Position numbers and translations under genes: made by a program. 40,497 bases of DNA from a virus, in the IMG/VR virus record IMGVR_UViG_3300012964_000022, positions 1-40,497 of that record; one strand, written 5' to 3'. The notes under the pieces were generated by a model. That model was not told the origin of the DNA. It did not search any database and worked only from the letters and a program-made list of their open reading frames with translations. This document shows, in pieces, positions 7,793 through 16,661 of this stretch; the first letter of the stretch is position 1, and every line of letters begins with the position of its first letter.

Positions 7793-9874
7793 TCACCCGC
7801 CTAATCCATAGGCGCCCCTGACGGTCATGTCCTCCTGCGCCAGCTCCAGCATGACATTGCGTACGTATTTTTTCCCGTCGAAGCGCATCTCCGATTGCCT
7901 GGCCTTGACCGGGTAGCCGGTCCGGTTCTCGATGTTGATATTGATCTCGGGCGCGCTTCCCAGTCCCCCCGCCACCTCCTTCCGTGATAACACTCGCTCA
8001 CCCGCCTGCAGGATGGCGGGGAATTCGTCCGGGCCCAGGCCCGAATGGAAGCGGGGGATCCAGCGGTAATTTTTAAAATTGGGGACCGTTCCGCCTTCAT
8101 GCCAGGTACTTATGTTATATTCGCTGCCGGGGTTAGTGCCCGGGCCTCCGCCCCCGCCGGCGAAGGCATTTATTAAGAGGCCCATGAGCCCGCCAGTGCC
8201 CCCTGGCCCCTGGTAGCCGGAAATATTGCCGAACATGATGGCGTTGGCCGCCATCTGGGCCAAGGCCCGGTACCAGGAGTTGATCATGTTGGCGCAGAAA
8301 TCCTCGAAGACCTTGCCCAAATCGGTCAGGCCGTTTTTATAAAGGTCGAAGAAGCCGGCCTGCATGGCCGTGGACATATTCATGGCCACGCCGTCCCACA
8401 GGTCCTTTATCTGCTGGGCGGTCTCGAAATTTACATTGTAGGTTTCCTTGATCTGGATTAAATCGCGGTTCCGTTCTCTGCTCTCCTGGGCGGCCCGCGC
8501 GGCCTCCATCGGCTGCTCCTCGTCCACCATGCGATTCAGGTCGGCCTGGAGAATAAGCTCTTCGCTTTTTATATCCCGGATCCTTTCCCTTTCCTCCGCC
8601 TCGCGCGCCGCCGCGACCGCCGCTTTCTGGTCCTCCTCGGTGATGATCTCCGAGTTTTTCAAGATGAGCTCGGTGGTCTTTAACTCTCTTTCCTTCTCAT
8701 CGGCCTTTTGTTTTTCCAGGGAAGCCTGGGCGGCCAGAACCGACGCCAGGGTGTCCTCTTCCTGTACCTGCGACTCCAGCAATTTGAGGTTGGCCAAAAG
8801 CCTTTTTTCCTCTTCCGCCGCCCGGCCCGCATCCGGGAGAGGGATATCTTTCAGGCTCTTTACCGGCTTCGATTCCTTCTCCATCACGCCCTGGAGCCGC
8901 TTGATCTTCTCCTCGGCCTCCTTCATCTGGCGGGTCCAGAATTCTATCTCATCTTTATATGTCCGCTCCGCCCCGAAAAATTTTCCGACCGCATCCATTT
9001 CCCGGAGCTCTTTTTCCGCGCCGGCGATGTTCCTCCGCGCCTCCACCCAGCGTTTCACGGCGTCCGCCATCTGCTGCTGCGCGGTCCCGCCGGTCAGAAA
9101 TTTATTCATCTGGTCGGTTATGTCTTTAAGATTGTCAAAAAGATTTTTTAGGACCGGCAGGAGCTCGTTCCCCAGCGTCTCCTTCAGATCCGACCAGCTG
9201 TTTTCAAAGGCCTTGACCTTGCCGGCATAAGTATCCATGTCGGCTTGGGCCGTGCCCCCGAATTTATCCTGGAGGATCTTCAGCGCGTAGGCCGCCTTAT
9301 CGGCCGCGGTGGCGTTTTTGCCCAGTTTGTCATCCAGCTCCCGCAGCTCGGGGATGAATCGGCCCAGGATCTCTACGTTCCCGTTCATCGCCATCCCGAT
9401 GTAACGTGTGGTCGAGCCCAGGTCCTGGCCGGTCCTCACGCTCATGTCCATCGCCAGGCGGGCGCCGTCCTGGGCCTTGGCGAAATCCCGGGTATAAAGC
9501 AGCATGTCGGTGAGGGCCTTGCGGGCCTCCTCGTCGGAGAAGCGAGTCATCTCCTGCACGGACTGAGCGTACTTGTCCACGTGCGGCTTCAATTCGGCCC
9601 AGGCGTACCCCAGCCCTTCCAGGGCGAAGCGCAACCGGTTCTCGATCTGCTCCGCCTCGGCCGCCTCGGTGACGAAGGATTTCAGGAGCGAGGTGACTCC
9701 GGCGATCCCCCCGGCTGCGGCGGTGAAGGCGAGGAAGTGTTTGCCCATGAGGGAGAAGACCTCGCCGGTCTTCGTCCCCGCGCCCTGGATGTCCTGCAGT
9801 TCTCTCTCCAGCTGGTTGAGCTCGCTCCTGGCTCGGTTTACGGCCTCGATGCTGACCTGGACTTTAGGATCCAC
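7793..9874 (-). CDS. Tail tape-measure protein
   Basis: The product has 693 residues from a GTG start at 9874, with AAGGAAG upstream. Residues ~1-30 and ~270-480 are strongly heptad-like and rich in Glu, Lys and Arg. A hydrophobic stretch lies near residues 45-65 and Gly-rich segments near 560-620. From the rule of ~1.5 angstrom per residue, the tail should be about 100 nm long. The start overlaps the end of the frameshifted chaperone by 11 bases. Confidence 0.85.
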   Translation of the reverse strand: MDPKVQVSIEAVNRARSELNQLERELQDIQGAGTKTGEVFSLMGKHFLAFTAAAGGIAGVTSLLKSFVTEAAEAEQIENRLRFALEGLGYAWAELKPHVDKYAQSVQEMTRFSDEEARKALTDMLLYTRDFAKAQDGARLAMDMSVRTGQDLGSTTRYIGMAMNGNVEILGRFIPELRELDDKLGKNATAADKAAYALKILQDKFGGTAQADMDTYAGKVKAFENSWSDLKETLGNELLPVLKNLFDNLKDITDQMNKFLTGGTAQQQMADAVKRWVEARRNIAGAEKELREMDAVGKFFGAERTYKDEIEFWTRQMKEAEEKIKRLQGVMEKESKPVKSLKDIPLPDAGRAAEEEKRLLANLKLLESQVQEEDTLASVLAAQASLEKQKADEKERELKTTELILKNSEIITEEDQKAAVAAAREAEERERIRDIKSEELILQADLNRMVDEEQPMEAARAAQESRERNRDLIQIKETYNVNFETAQQIKDLWDGVAMNMSTAMQAGFFDLYKNGLTDLGKVFEDFCANMINSWYRALAQMAANAIMFGNISGYQGPGGTGGLMGLLINAFAGGGGGPGTNPGSEYNISTWHEGGTVPNFKNYRWIPRFHSGLGPDEFPAILQAGERVLSRKEVAGGLGSAPEININIENRTGYPVKARQSEMRFDGKKYVRNVMLELAQEDMTVRGAYGLGG

Positions 9875-10229
9875 CGGTCTTCCTTTCGCCTTTCGAATCT
9901 TTCATCTCAATTTTCCGACTACAGGACTTGCATTCCTGCTTCCCTTTGAACGCCCGGCGGCAGGCCCGGCAGAAATCATCCTCGACCTGGTCCTGGCCCT
10001 TGATCCCCAGGAAGTGGAGCCCCGCCTCGCGGAAAAGGATCTCCCTCTGCCGGTATTTCAGGAATGGCCCGCATTCTCCCGGGGTGTATCCCCAGAGGAT
10101 CTCATCCCGCCGGGTGATGTCTCCCCCGGCGAGGGCGCAGACGGCGCGGTCGACCCACCCGCCCGGATCCGGATCTTGCTTCTGATCCCCTCCAGGCGCG
10201 CCGTGAAAGTCTGTATCGGGCTCATGCCG
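9864..10229 (-). CDS. Tail assembly chaperone, T-type extension reached by -1 frameshift
   Basis: This open frame lacks its own start and is one base back from the upstream chaperone gene. It codes for a protein-like sequence (DRAVCALAGGD, DEILWGYTPGECGPFLKYRQ, REAGLHFLGI) ending with two CxxC motifs, CRAC and CKSC. The extension is 122 codons including the stop TAA at 9864-9866, counted from the slip site at 10229-10235. In lambda and many siphophages a -1 slip joins G to T in this way. The zinc-site-like tail is an uncommon addition. Confidence 0.72.
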   Translation of the reverse strand, partial: RHEPDTDFHGAPGGDQKQDPDPGGWVDRAVCALAGGDITRRDEILWGYTPGECGPFLKYRQREILFREAGLHFLGIKGQDQVEDDFCRACRRAFKGKQECKSCSRKIEMKDSKGERKTGGS

Positions 10230-10486
10230 AAAAAATCCTCCACCACCTCCAAGGTGGTCATGCCATCGACATTCTCATCCAGGTAGGTCGCGAGTTCTTC
10301 CACGTCCTTGTCCTTCAGGTTCCGATCTTTTTCCCGGAGGATGATGGCCAGGGCGCGCGAGCTCCCGAATATATCCACCGGGTCTCCCTTCGCCCCGCCC
10401 AGGTGCTCCATGAGCTGCTTCCATTGGCCTAGGACGAGCGGCCGCTGGGTGAAGACCCGCTCCCCGATCTTATACTCCTTCTCCAT
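10058..10486 (-). CDS. Tail assembly chaperone, G-type (zero frame)
   Basis: The product has 142 residues and lies between the tail tube and tape-measure genes, the usual place for the chaperone. Its first ~90 residues are helical and charged. The C-terminus after the slip site is Gly/Pro/Ser-rich (SAPSPGETSPGG) and looks like unselected sequence, while the overlapping -1 frame is protein-like. Most ribosomes would make this short form. Start at 10486, behind GAGGTTCTG. Confidence 0.72.
   Translation of the reverse strand: MEKEYKIGERVFTQRPLVLGQWKQLMEHLGGAKGDPVDIFGSSRALAIILREKDRNLKDKDVEELATYLDENVDGMTTLEVVEDFFGMSPIQTFTARLEGIRSKIRIRAGGSTAPSAPSPGETSPGGMRSSGDTPRENAGHS
10229..10235 (-). promoter_or_regulatory. 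Predicted -1 ribosomal slippery site T TTT TTC
   Basis: On the coding strand, zero-frame codons GAT TTT TTC contain the heptamer TTTTTTC in the phase needed for tandem -1 slippage (X XXY YYZ). A small possible hairpin (GGC-atga-GCC) follows directly. After slippage the reading frame is open to 9864. Confidence 0.68.
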
Positions 10487-10510
10487 CAGAACCTCCTCAA
10501 CTCTCGCCAG

Positions 10511-11479
10511 TTAGAACGCCGCCGTCGGGCAGTCCAGGATCGCCCTCAGGGCCGATGCGTCCGCGTCCACCCGGTAATAGGCCTCGAAGGCCAGCTCCAC
10601 GAGAAGTCCCGTGGGCCCGGCGATGACCGGGGACTTGGGGCTGAACTTCATCTCGTCCATCAGGAAATCGAGTTTTTCGTTGCCCGCCGTGCCCGCGCCC
10701 GACCCATGCGTAAAGATGATCTCCAGAGTCGTTTCGGTATTGCCGATCGCCAGCTCATAAAGAGTCGTGTTCGCGAAGAAGGCCGTCAGCCTGCCGGTGA
10801 CCTTGGCTATTCCCTCCCGAAGCGCCGACCTCTGCCCGGACCCTCCTATGGCGAAGATGGAATCGTCGAGGGCGTTTTCCAGGACGAACTCAAATGCGGT
10901 CACCAGCTCCGTGAGCGGTGATCCTCCTTGCTTGATGGTCACCTCGAACCCGTCAAAGGGCGTGTGCCCCAGGTCCGTGGCCGTGGCGTCGAAGGAGGAT
11001 CCGCCCACCGTCTCCTTGGCCCCGATCAGGCTGACCGAACAGTCCACGAACCCCTCGGCCCCGCCCCGGCAGCGGAAGGAATTCACTTTGACCCCGTTGT
11101 AGAGGAAATATTTCGCCGTGTCGAGGTCGGGGTATTGCTTCTCCAGGCACATGCCCGCCGGCAGGGTGGCGATCTTGTAGACGTAATTATAGGGCCCCGT
11201 CCCCGTCTTGGTTTCACTGCCGAAGATGTGCCTGAACATCCGGCCGTATTCGGGCGACAGTTCGAAATTTATGTCCCCGGCCACGTTCAGCCTTCCCCGT
11301 ACGGGCATCTGGGGCTGGCGGGAGCTGCGGATAGTCTTCGAGGAGAGAAGCGCGCGGTCGATGGCGATGCTCTCCGAGACGAAGGGCAGCAGCATGGCGT
11401 CCGGACTCGCCGGGGTGCTCTTGTATGTTGCCTCTGTGTCATAAATGATCTTTGCGGTTGCACCGGTCTGCTGGGCCAT
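10511..11479 (-). CDS. Major tail tube protein
   Basis: The product has 322 residues from an ATG at 11479 behind AAGGAGGATCGATT. Its place immediately before the G/T chaperone and tape measure is diagnostic for the tube subunit. The text (AGDINFELSPEYGRMFRHIFG, cut here to a sense of the motif, and a C-terminal FEAYYRVDADAS) resembles the Phage_tail_tube family of siphophages. It polymerises around the tape measure. Confidence 0.82.
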   Translation of the reverse strand: MAQQTGATAKIIYDTEATYKSTPASPDAMLLPFVSESIAIDRALLSSKTIRSSRQPQMPVRGRLNVAGDINFELSPEYGRMFRHIFGSETKTGTGPYNYVYKIATLPAGMCLEKQYPDLDTAKYFLYNGVKVNSFRCRGGAEGFVDCSVSLIGAKETVGGSSFDATATDLGHTPFDGFEVTIKQGGSPLTELVTAFEFVLENALDDSIFAIGGSGQRSALREGIAKVTGRLTAFFANTTLYELAIGNTETTLEIIFTHGSGAGTAGNEKLDFLMDEMKFSPKSPVIAGPTGLLVELAFEAYYRVDADASALRAILDCPTAAF

Positions 11480-11532
11480 AATCGATCCTCCTTATCGCGC
11501 GCAGCGCGGGGCGCCGGGCGCGAGATCAAAAA

Positions 11533-11718
11533 TTAATTTCCTTTGCGCTTCGCGCCGTGTTCCGCGCGCTCGACGCTTTTTTCCTCCCATTTTTTCGCCC
11601 GCCCCTTGCGGATGATCTCCCGGGCGGCTTCGTCCGGAATTTCCACGGGCTCGCCGATCCGCAATTCATGCGGACCGAAGCGGACCAGGGGCGGCCCTTC
11701 CTCGTAATAGATTTTCAT
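11533..11718 (-). CDS. Small DUF2635-like protein (Mu gp38 position)
   Basis: The product has 61 residues, with AGGAGGAAAAG before the ATG at 11718. It carries GEPVEIPDEAAREIIRKG, which recalls the short basic proteins found between gp37-like genes and the tail tube or sheath in Mu-like phages. The C-terminus is Lys/Arg/Glu-rich. The role is unknown. Confidence 0.6.
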   Translation of the reverse strand: MKIYYEEGPPLVRFGPHELRIGEPVEIPDEAAREIIRKGRAKKWEEKSVERAEHGAKRKGN

Positions 11719-11727
11719 CTTTTCCTC

Positions 11728-12138
11728 CTATGTATTGGTCTGCATCCGGTATTCCAGCCCGTAGACATAGAGCCCGTTCTCCGCCAGGAGCAGTTCCTCC
11801 CGCACCGGACAGAGCCAGCCGTAAGTCAGAATCTTATGCCCGACCAGCTTCGCCCTGGCCGACTCCACCAGGGCGTAAGCTTCCTCGGACGCCTTCCTCC
11901 GCGACGCCAGGTTCTTGTGGACCAGGATGACCAGGAAGGTCATAGCATGGTCCGCCCGGTCCGACCCGATCACTTTCTTCTCCGTGAAGAAAGCCCCCTG
12001 GTAGATCACCCAGAGCGAAGGAAATCTCTGGGCCTGCTCGATCAGCAGGTCCTCGGCCCCCTGCCAGGCGTCGACGGTCATAGCCTCCGGGATTTCCCTG
12101 AGCCGGTCAATAATGGCATCCTGAATTTCCTTTAACAT
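11728..12138 (-). CDS. Mu gp37-like protein (DUF1834), tail terminator candidate
   Basis: The product has 136 residues. The N-terminus LKEIQDAIIDRLREI and the alternating strands after it fit the gp37/DUF1834 family, which sits at the head-tail junction in Mu. The start codon at 12138 is the end of a 9-bp tandem repeat, and there is no ordinary Shine-Dalgarno, only AAGACCT close to the ATG. The DUF2635-like gene follows. Confidence 0.72.
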   Translation of the reverse strand: MLKEIQDAIIDRLREIPEAMTVDAWQGAEDLLIEQAQRFPSLWVIYQGAFFTEKKVIGSDRADHAMTFLVILVHKNLASRRKASEEAYALVESARAKLVGHKILTYGWLCPVREELLLAENGLYVYGLEYRMQTNT

Positions 12139-12166
12139 AGGTCTTATAAGTCCTATTGGACTTATT
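12136..12166. repeat. 9-bp tandem repeat ending in a start codon
   Basis: On the coding strand three imperfect units, AAGTCCAAT, AGGACTTAT and AAGACCTAT, run directly into the G of the ATG at 12138. The same 9-bp family lies before two other start codons (20902 and 23022). Confidence 0.78.
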
Positions 12167-12172
12167 TTTTTA

Positions 12173-12196
12173 TAGGGCCCGATCCCCGATCGGGCC
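12173..12196. repeat. Oriented palindromic element, CGATC type (intergenic)
   Basis: Arms GGCCCGATC (12176-12184) and GATCGGGCC (12188-12196) are separated by CCC. It lies between the gp37-like gene and the stop of the gp36-like gene, and is nearly identical to the element inside the portal gene at 21762-21786. Confidence 0.82.
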
Positions 12197-12197
12197 G

Positions 12198-12650
12198 TTA
12201 GTAGTTATCCAGCGTCCCCGAAGACCCGTCGCTTTTCTTGCCCTTGGTGAAGGTCCGGTCCTCGGCCGAGGTACTCACCTTCACCTGGTCCTCCTCCCCC
12301 GCCGGCTCCGTGGCCTCGCCGATGGAGATCTTCCCCGCCGCGATCCCCTCCAGGAGGCGCAGGCAGTTCTTATAACGCTCGGCCCTGGTCTCCGGGATGC
12401 TCTCCATCCGGCGCGAATAAAGATTATAGACGGCCATGTCCACGGAGAGCTTTTTCACGATCGCCGGAACCGGGGAGAGGGGAAGGGAGTATTTCATCCC
12501 CAGGTAAGCATTGATCTCGTCGTCGGCCTGGGCGATGGCCTCGGAGATCCGTGTCTGGTTTGCCACCCCCGCGCCCTCGTCGTCGGTCAGTTGGACCAGC
12601 GTCTCCTCGGGGAGGATCTTCTTGATGTCCGCATACGCGCAATATGCCAT
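12198..12650 (-). CDS. Mu gp36-like head-tail connector (DUF1320)
   Basis: The product has 150 residues. MAYCAYADIKKILPE and the later AQADDEINAYLGMKY are characteristic of DUF1320, the Mu gp36 family. It is a connector or adaptor protein at the neck. The ATG at 12650 overlaps the preceding stop as TAATG. The C-terminal ~30 residues are polar and lower in complexity. Confidence 0.85.
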   Translation of the reverse strand: MAYCAYADIKKILPEETLVQLTDDEGAGVANQTRISEAIAQADDEINAYLGMKYSLPLSPVPAIVKKLSVDMAVYNLYSRRMESIPETRAERYKNCLRLLEGIAAGKISIGEATEPAGEEDQVKVSTSAEDRTFTKGKKSDGSSGTLDNY

Positions 12651-12985
12651 TAGGGCCCCTCCGCCTCCACTTCCGCTTCTACCTGAATGAGCAACAGCCC
12701 CCAGACGATGCCATTGGGATTCGTAGGATCATAGACCAGCAAGGGGGCCCGGTAATCTCCCGCGGCGATCGATTGGCTGCCCAAGGAGATCCGGACTTCT
12801 CCGGTCTCGTATCCGGGCTTGGCCCACTTGATCGGGTCCGTATCCCCATTATCTGAATCGATCAATACGGAACCGAAGGTCAGGGTCATGCGAGTGACGC
12901 TGGAGAGATCCACGGCCGACCCGTCGGCCTTCAGGAGAATATCGATCCGATTGTCATGCCCCAGGTAGACGATCTCATACTCCAT
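12650..12985 (-). CDS. Hypothetical structural protein of the fibre cluster
   Basis: The product has 111 residues with a mostly beta-strand pattern (MEYEIVYLGHDNRIDILL, GEVRISLG). It starts at 12985, with AAGAGGCGCGG upstream, and ends in TAATG overlap with the gp36-like gene. Its length and pattern recall the N-terminal domains of baseplate or fibre-associated proteins, but I cannot name a family. The C-terminus ends in an EVEAE run. Confidence 0.6.
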   Translation of the reverse strand: MEYEIVYLGHDNRIDILLKADGSAVDLSSVTRMTLTFGSVLIDSDNGDTDPIKWAKPGYETGEVRISLGSQSIAAGDYRAPLLVYDPTNPNGIVWGLLLIQVEAEVEAEGP

Positions 12986-12996
12986 CGCCGCGCCTC

Positions 12997-13767
12997 TTAA
13001 TCAAGACTTACATCCAAGTCCCCGCTGGGGAACTTGACCGTATCTCCACTATTGGGAGTCTGATCCGTCACATCGCCCCTCCAGAGCGGATTTCCCACCG
13101 TGAGAGCATCGTGAATCGTGCCATAGGTTATCAGCCCCCATGTCCCTGACGGGATATTAAAAGTGATATCCCCGGTATTGGATGTCGCGCCGCCTGATGC
13201 CACACCCCAGGTTGCATGTGCTTTTCTGGCATAGTTCCCGCTGCCGGGCTCGGTAATATTCGTCCCATCATCGTTCGGAACCGTCGTGCTGAGGCCGATA
13301 TAGATCGTCGGCGCTGAATAGGCCTGGTTCCTGAACGCAAGGTCCAGAAGTTTGTGGGCGAGATAATTAAAAATCGCGCCCGTATTGAAAGAGATGACCA
13401 CCTCGCTCGCGGCCACGCTCGGAGTATTGCCCGCCACCACCTCCTTGGAGACGGACAAGGCTCCATAGGCCATCATGTTTCCGGACGTAAGGGCATCCAT
13501 GATGGCATAATGCGTGATTGTTCCCCAAGAGCCCGTCGCCTGATCAAAATTTACCTGGGCCGACTGGACAATCTGACGCGAAGCGGCGGCGCCGAAGGTG
13601 ATGGCCTCCCGGGCGTACCCATTCCCTGAAGGTTCGGTGGGAGGCCCGGCTTCTCCGGGGTCCGCTGTGGCCAGTGCAAGGTAGACCGTCGCCGGTGGCG
13701 TATAAGCCCCGCCGCCAAAGACGTGATCTATCAATTCGTTTTCGAGAAAATTGCTGAGAGAGCCCAT
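12997..13767 (-). CDS. Tail fibre-like protein with two tandem ~125-residue domains
   Basis: The product has 256 residues from an ATG at 13767 behind AAGGAGGCTTAAA. The halves repeat one plan: LIDHVFGGGAYTPPATVYLA in the first and LLDLAFRNQAYSAPTIYIG in the second, then GNGYAREA / GNYARKA, GSWGTITHYAIMDALTSGN / GTWGLITYGTIHDALTVGN. This domain occurs in many phages as a capsid or tail surface protein. A within-gene duplication is clear. Confidence 0.72.
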   Translation of the reverse strand: MGSLSNFLENELIDHVFGGGAYTPPATVYLALATADPGEAGPPTEPSGNGYAREAITFGAAASRQIVQSAQVNFDQATGSWGTITHYAIMDALTSGNMMAYGALSVSKEVVAGNTPSVAASEVVISFNTGAIFNYLAHKLLDLAFRNQAYSAPTIYIGLSTTVPNDDGTNITEPGSGNYARKAHATWGVASGGATSNTGDITFNIPSGTWGLITYGTIHDALTVGNPLWRGDVTDQTPNSGDTVKFPSGDLDVSLD

Positions 13768-13778
13768 TTTAAGCCTCC

Positions 13779-16661
13779 TTATTTATTTGAGATGGATCTA
13801 TGGATCGTTCGCGATTCCACGCCTCGCTCGGCCGATTTTGAATCCCAAACCCTGGAGGCGGTGATGGATAAAATCTCCGGGTCAATGATGATGCCCAGGG
13901 CCAGGAGAATGAGATCGATGGCCGAGAGTTGCGATTGCCCAGAAAGAATCGCCTGCAGAATTCTCTCTATTTGCAAACTCGGCATGGAGAGATTTGCCTG
14001 CCCGGCAGCCGAGCATAAGAGGTTTCTCAGGACCTGCATCTGTGATGAGTTCCCCTGAGAAATAGCTTGCATCTGGGCGGATAGATTCCTCCCTACAATC
14101 AAGTCCGCCGAAGGCAGATTCGAAATCCCTTGAGCCGCCGAGGAAAGCGGCCGAAGAACGGATAGATCCGGATTCGGAAGAGAAGACAGGGCGCCGATCT
14201 GGGATGAGATCGGCCTCTGGATGTTGGCCTGCGCGGCGGATAAGGAACTGACCGCGTCGATCAGCATAGAAAACAGGATCATCCCCTGGATGGTCAGATC
14301 GATGTCCGATAAGGATGTCTGGCCGTTCATAGACGCGGATAGCAATCTCTGGATCAAAACGGCAGGAGACGAGACGGATGAAATTCCATTCATCGATGAA
14401 ATCAAGGGTCGTTCGATTTTGAGTTCGGAATCGTCGAGCGCCGCGGTTCCAGCCATGAAGGCCGCCAGGGCCCTCTGCACCTGGAGATCGGCGAGCGCGG
14501 ACGAAGAAATCGCAGCGACCGAGGCGCCCAGCGGCCGGTTTATGGATGCGGCCGGATTCGACGCGGCCGAAGCCGCGGCGATGCTGGAGGAAAGATTCCG
14601 GGCGACGGAAAGGTCGGCCGTGGCAGCCGAGATAACGGCCGCGATCATGGTGGAGAAAAGAATCAAATTTTCGATTGTGAGATCGATGGACGAAGTGGCA
14701 CTTTGGCCATTGATCTGTAAAGATAGTGGTCGCAGAATATTTAAATCTGCGATGGCTGTGTCAACGATCGTCGCCATTGCAGAATTCAAGGCCCTGGAAA
14801 TGGGTAGCGATAAGTCGGGCGTCGATGAAATTCCCCCAATCGTGGCCACCAAAGGCCTGGAAACATTCAGGGCTGGCTGGCTGGATGCGATGACGGCCGA
14901 AATCGCTGAAGCGAAGGAAACAAGGTTGGAGAGATCGATTGCGGCTGTTGCCGACTGAGTATTTATGGCTGATGCCAAAGGCCTTTGAATATTCAGACCC
15001 GGGGTCCCCGCAGTCAGAACTCCATTGATCGCCGCAACCAGATTCCTTGCAATGTTCAACGCCGGCTGGTTGGTCGCCACAACAGCGGAAATGACTGAAG
15101 CGAAAGAAACGAGGATGGATAGATCGATATTTGCGACTGCCGACTGGCCGTTCGCCACTAGAGACATAGGCCTCTGAATATTCAGATCGGTCGCGCCCGC
15201 GGCAACGATTCCATTAATCGCCGAGGCAAGAGATCGCGAAATATTCCCATCAATGGCGGCGGCAACCGTAACCCCGTTGATGGCCATGCTGAAATTGATA
15301 ACGGGTGAGGTCTCTTTAAACGAGATCAGGAATCCCGTCCCGGCGTCCGGGGCCACATCGCCTTCTTGGTTGACAACCGCCCCGGTCCCGCCCGCCGTCG
15401 CCTGAACTTTGAAAGCGAAAGAAGCCGACCCATCCTGACCGGCATTGTTTCGGATCTGTGCGACTCCTGTGGGATTGGCCCATCCCGAAGTCTGCAACGC
15501 CCAGGTATCGTCATCAGGGGTGAACCATCCGGCCAGCACCAGGGCGTTGTTTACAAGCGTCGTGATTTCCGCAAGGCTCACATTGTAAGGACTGGAAGGC
15601 GAAGCAAAATCTCTTTCGGCAAGGGACACATCCACGGCCCAGGTCTTTGCGGCATCACTGGGACTGAAGACGATTAAATAGACCGAATTGTGAGTCGTCC
15701 CTGCAAAGTCTACTGAGGGATTGGCGCTCCATGTCCCGTTGAATTCGCACATCCAGGCGCGGACACCGATATTGGTCGCCCCCACGGTCCCGAGACTAGT
15801 CCAAGTTTGCCCGCCACTATTAGAAATCGCCAGACTACCGCCGCCATCAGTTGCCCTCTCCATCGCGACGAGAATCGCCAGCATCCCGGCGGTCATGCTT
15901 TCGGGCGGAGTAACGGCTGTCGGATCTGTGGAATTTGTTCCATCATCTGCGGGGGTGGAAGCGAAGCCATAATACGCGATCGCTGGCACAGCAGCCTTAT
16001 ATTCAACCGCACAGGCGGCCCATGTCCCATCGTCCGTTACACTCCAAGTATGGGTTGCATTCCCGGTTGGAAGGGATTCTTTATACACCGAAGAAAACCG
16101 GTTATAATAATTTTCTGGGCTTCCATCTTCGTTTTCCTGTATTGTTGACCATGTGGCTGCGGGACTGATCGCGCTGTTTATTGATTGAATATCGCCAAAC
16201 AGGGCGACCATCATTGAGCCGGCAGTCCCGATATTTACTGTTACATTTGCATCCCCAGTGGTGTTCTGATTGGTGCCGGTGTTTCCTATATAGCCGCTTG
16301 TGAGATAACCGCTGAACTCCGCTGCCCAGATAGAGGGAACGCAAGTTTGGTCAAAAGTAACCGTGATGGCCAGTTTGCCACTCGCGGATTGATTGATGGT
16401 TGACCATATACCAACCGCTTGCATTTCCGTGCCAGAGTAGTTATAATGGTTGAGAGCATCCAGCGTATAGGTATTTGATCCCCCCACTTTGTTATCGGTG
16501 CAATCAGCAGCATCCAGGGTCCAAAGCACGCTATCCCAAACGGTTGCACCGACCACGAGTAGATTATTCAGTGTGTTATCCGATGACCAGGCCGCTCCAC
16601 CGACAATAAGAGAACTAACCTCGGAACCGTTAAGTGTGATGGCGGATTGTACGAGGCCCAT
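13779..16661 (-). CDS. Large fibre protein with ~22 repeats of 21 residues
   Basis: The product has 960 residues. Residues ~1-450 are beta-rich, Gly/Ser/Thr-rich modules. From ~460 to ~925 the chain consists of about 22 units of about 21 residues, with consensus R-P/N-L-x3-I-x-G-x-S-x6-DL-x-I-x. A few units are longer (DLTIENLILF-type inserts). This suggests a solenoid or extended shaft. The start overlaps the previous stop (TAATG). Its place after the capsid gene, apart from the distal tail-fibre genes, suggests a head or neck fibre or a second adsorption fibre. No family is recognised. Confidence 0.72.
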   Translation of the reverse strand: MGLVQSAITLNGSEVSSLIVGGAAWSSDNTLNNLLVVGATVWDSVLWTLDAADCTDNKVGGSNTYTLDALNHYNYSGTEMQAVGIWSTINQSASGKLAITVTFDQTCVPSIWAAEFSGYLTSGYIGNTGTNQNTTGDANVTVNIGTAGSMMVALFGDIQSINSAISPAATWSTIQENEDGSPENYYNRFSSVYKESLPTGNATHTWSVTDDGTWAACAVEYKAAVPAIAYYGFASTPADDGTNSTDPTAVTPPESMTAGMLAILVAMERATDGGGSLAISNSGGQTWTSLGTVGATNIGVRAWMCEFNGTWSANPSVDFAGTTHNSVYLIVFSPSDAAKTWAVDVSLAERDFASPSSPYNVSLAEITTLVNNALVLAGWFTPDDDTWALQTSGWANPTGVAQIRNNAGQDGSASFAFKVQATAGGTGAVVNQEGDVAPDAGTGFLISFKETSPVINFSMAINGVTVAAAIDGNISRSLASAINGIVAAGATDLNIQRPMSLVANGQSAVANIDLSILVSFASVISAVVATNQPALNIARNLVAAINGVLTAGTPGLNIQRPLASAINTQSATAAIDLSNLVSFASAISAVIASSQPALNVSRPLVATIGGISSTPDLSLPISRALNSAMATIVDTAIADLNILRPLSLQINGQSATSSIDLTIENLILFSTMIAAVISAATADLSVARNLSSSIAAASAASNPAASINRPLGASVAAISSSALADLQVQRALAAFMAGTAALDDSELKIERPLISSMNGISSVSSPAVLIQRLLSASMNGQTSLSDIDLTIQGMILFSMLIDAVSSLSAAQANIQRPISSQIGALSSLPNPDLSVLRPLSSAAQGISNLPSADLIVGRNLSAQMQAISQGNSSQMQVLRNLLCSAAGQANLSMPSLQIERILQAILSGQSQLSAIDLILLALGIIIDPEILSITASRVWDSKSAERGVESRTIHRSISNK

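Noticed and set aside
12173-12196. Palindromic elements as intrinsic terminators
   Set aside because: No T-run follows on the transcribed strand, several lie inside genes, and transcription must pass through them to reach downstream genes.
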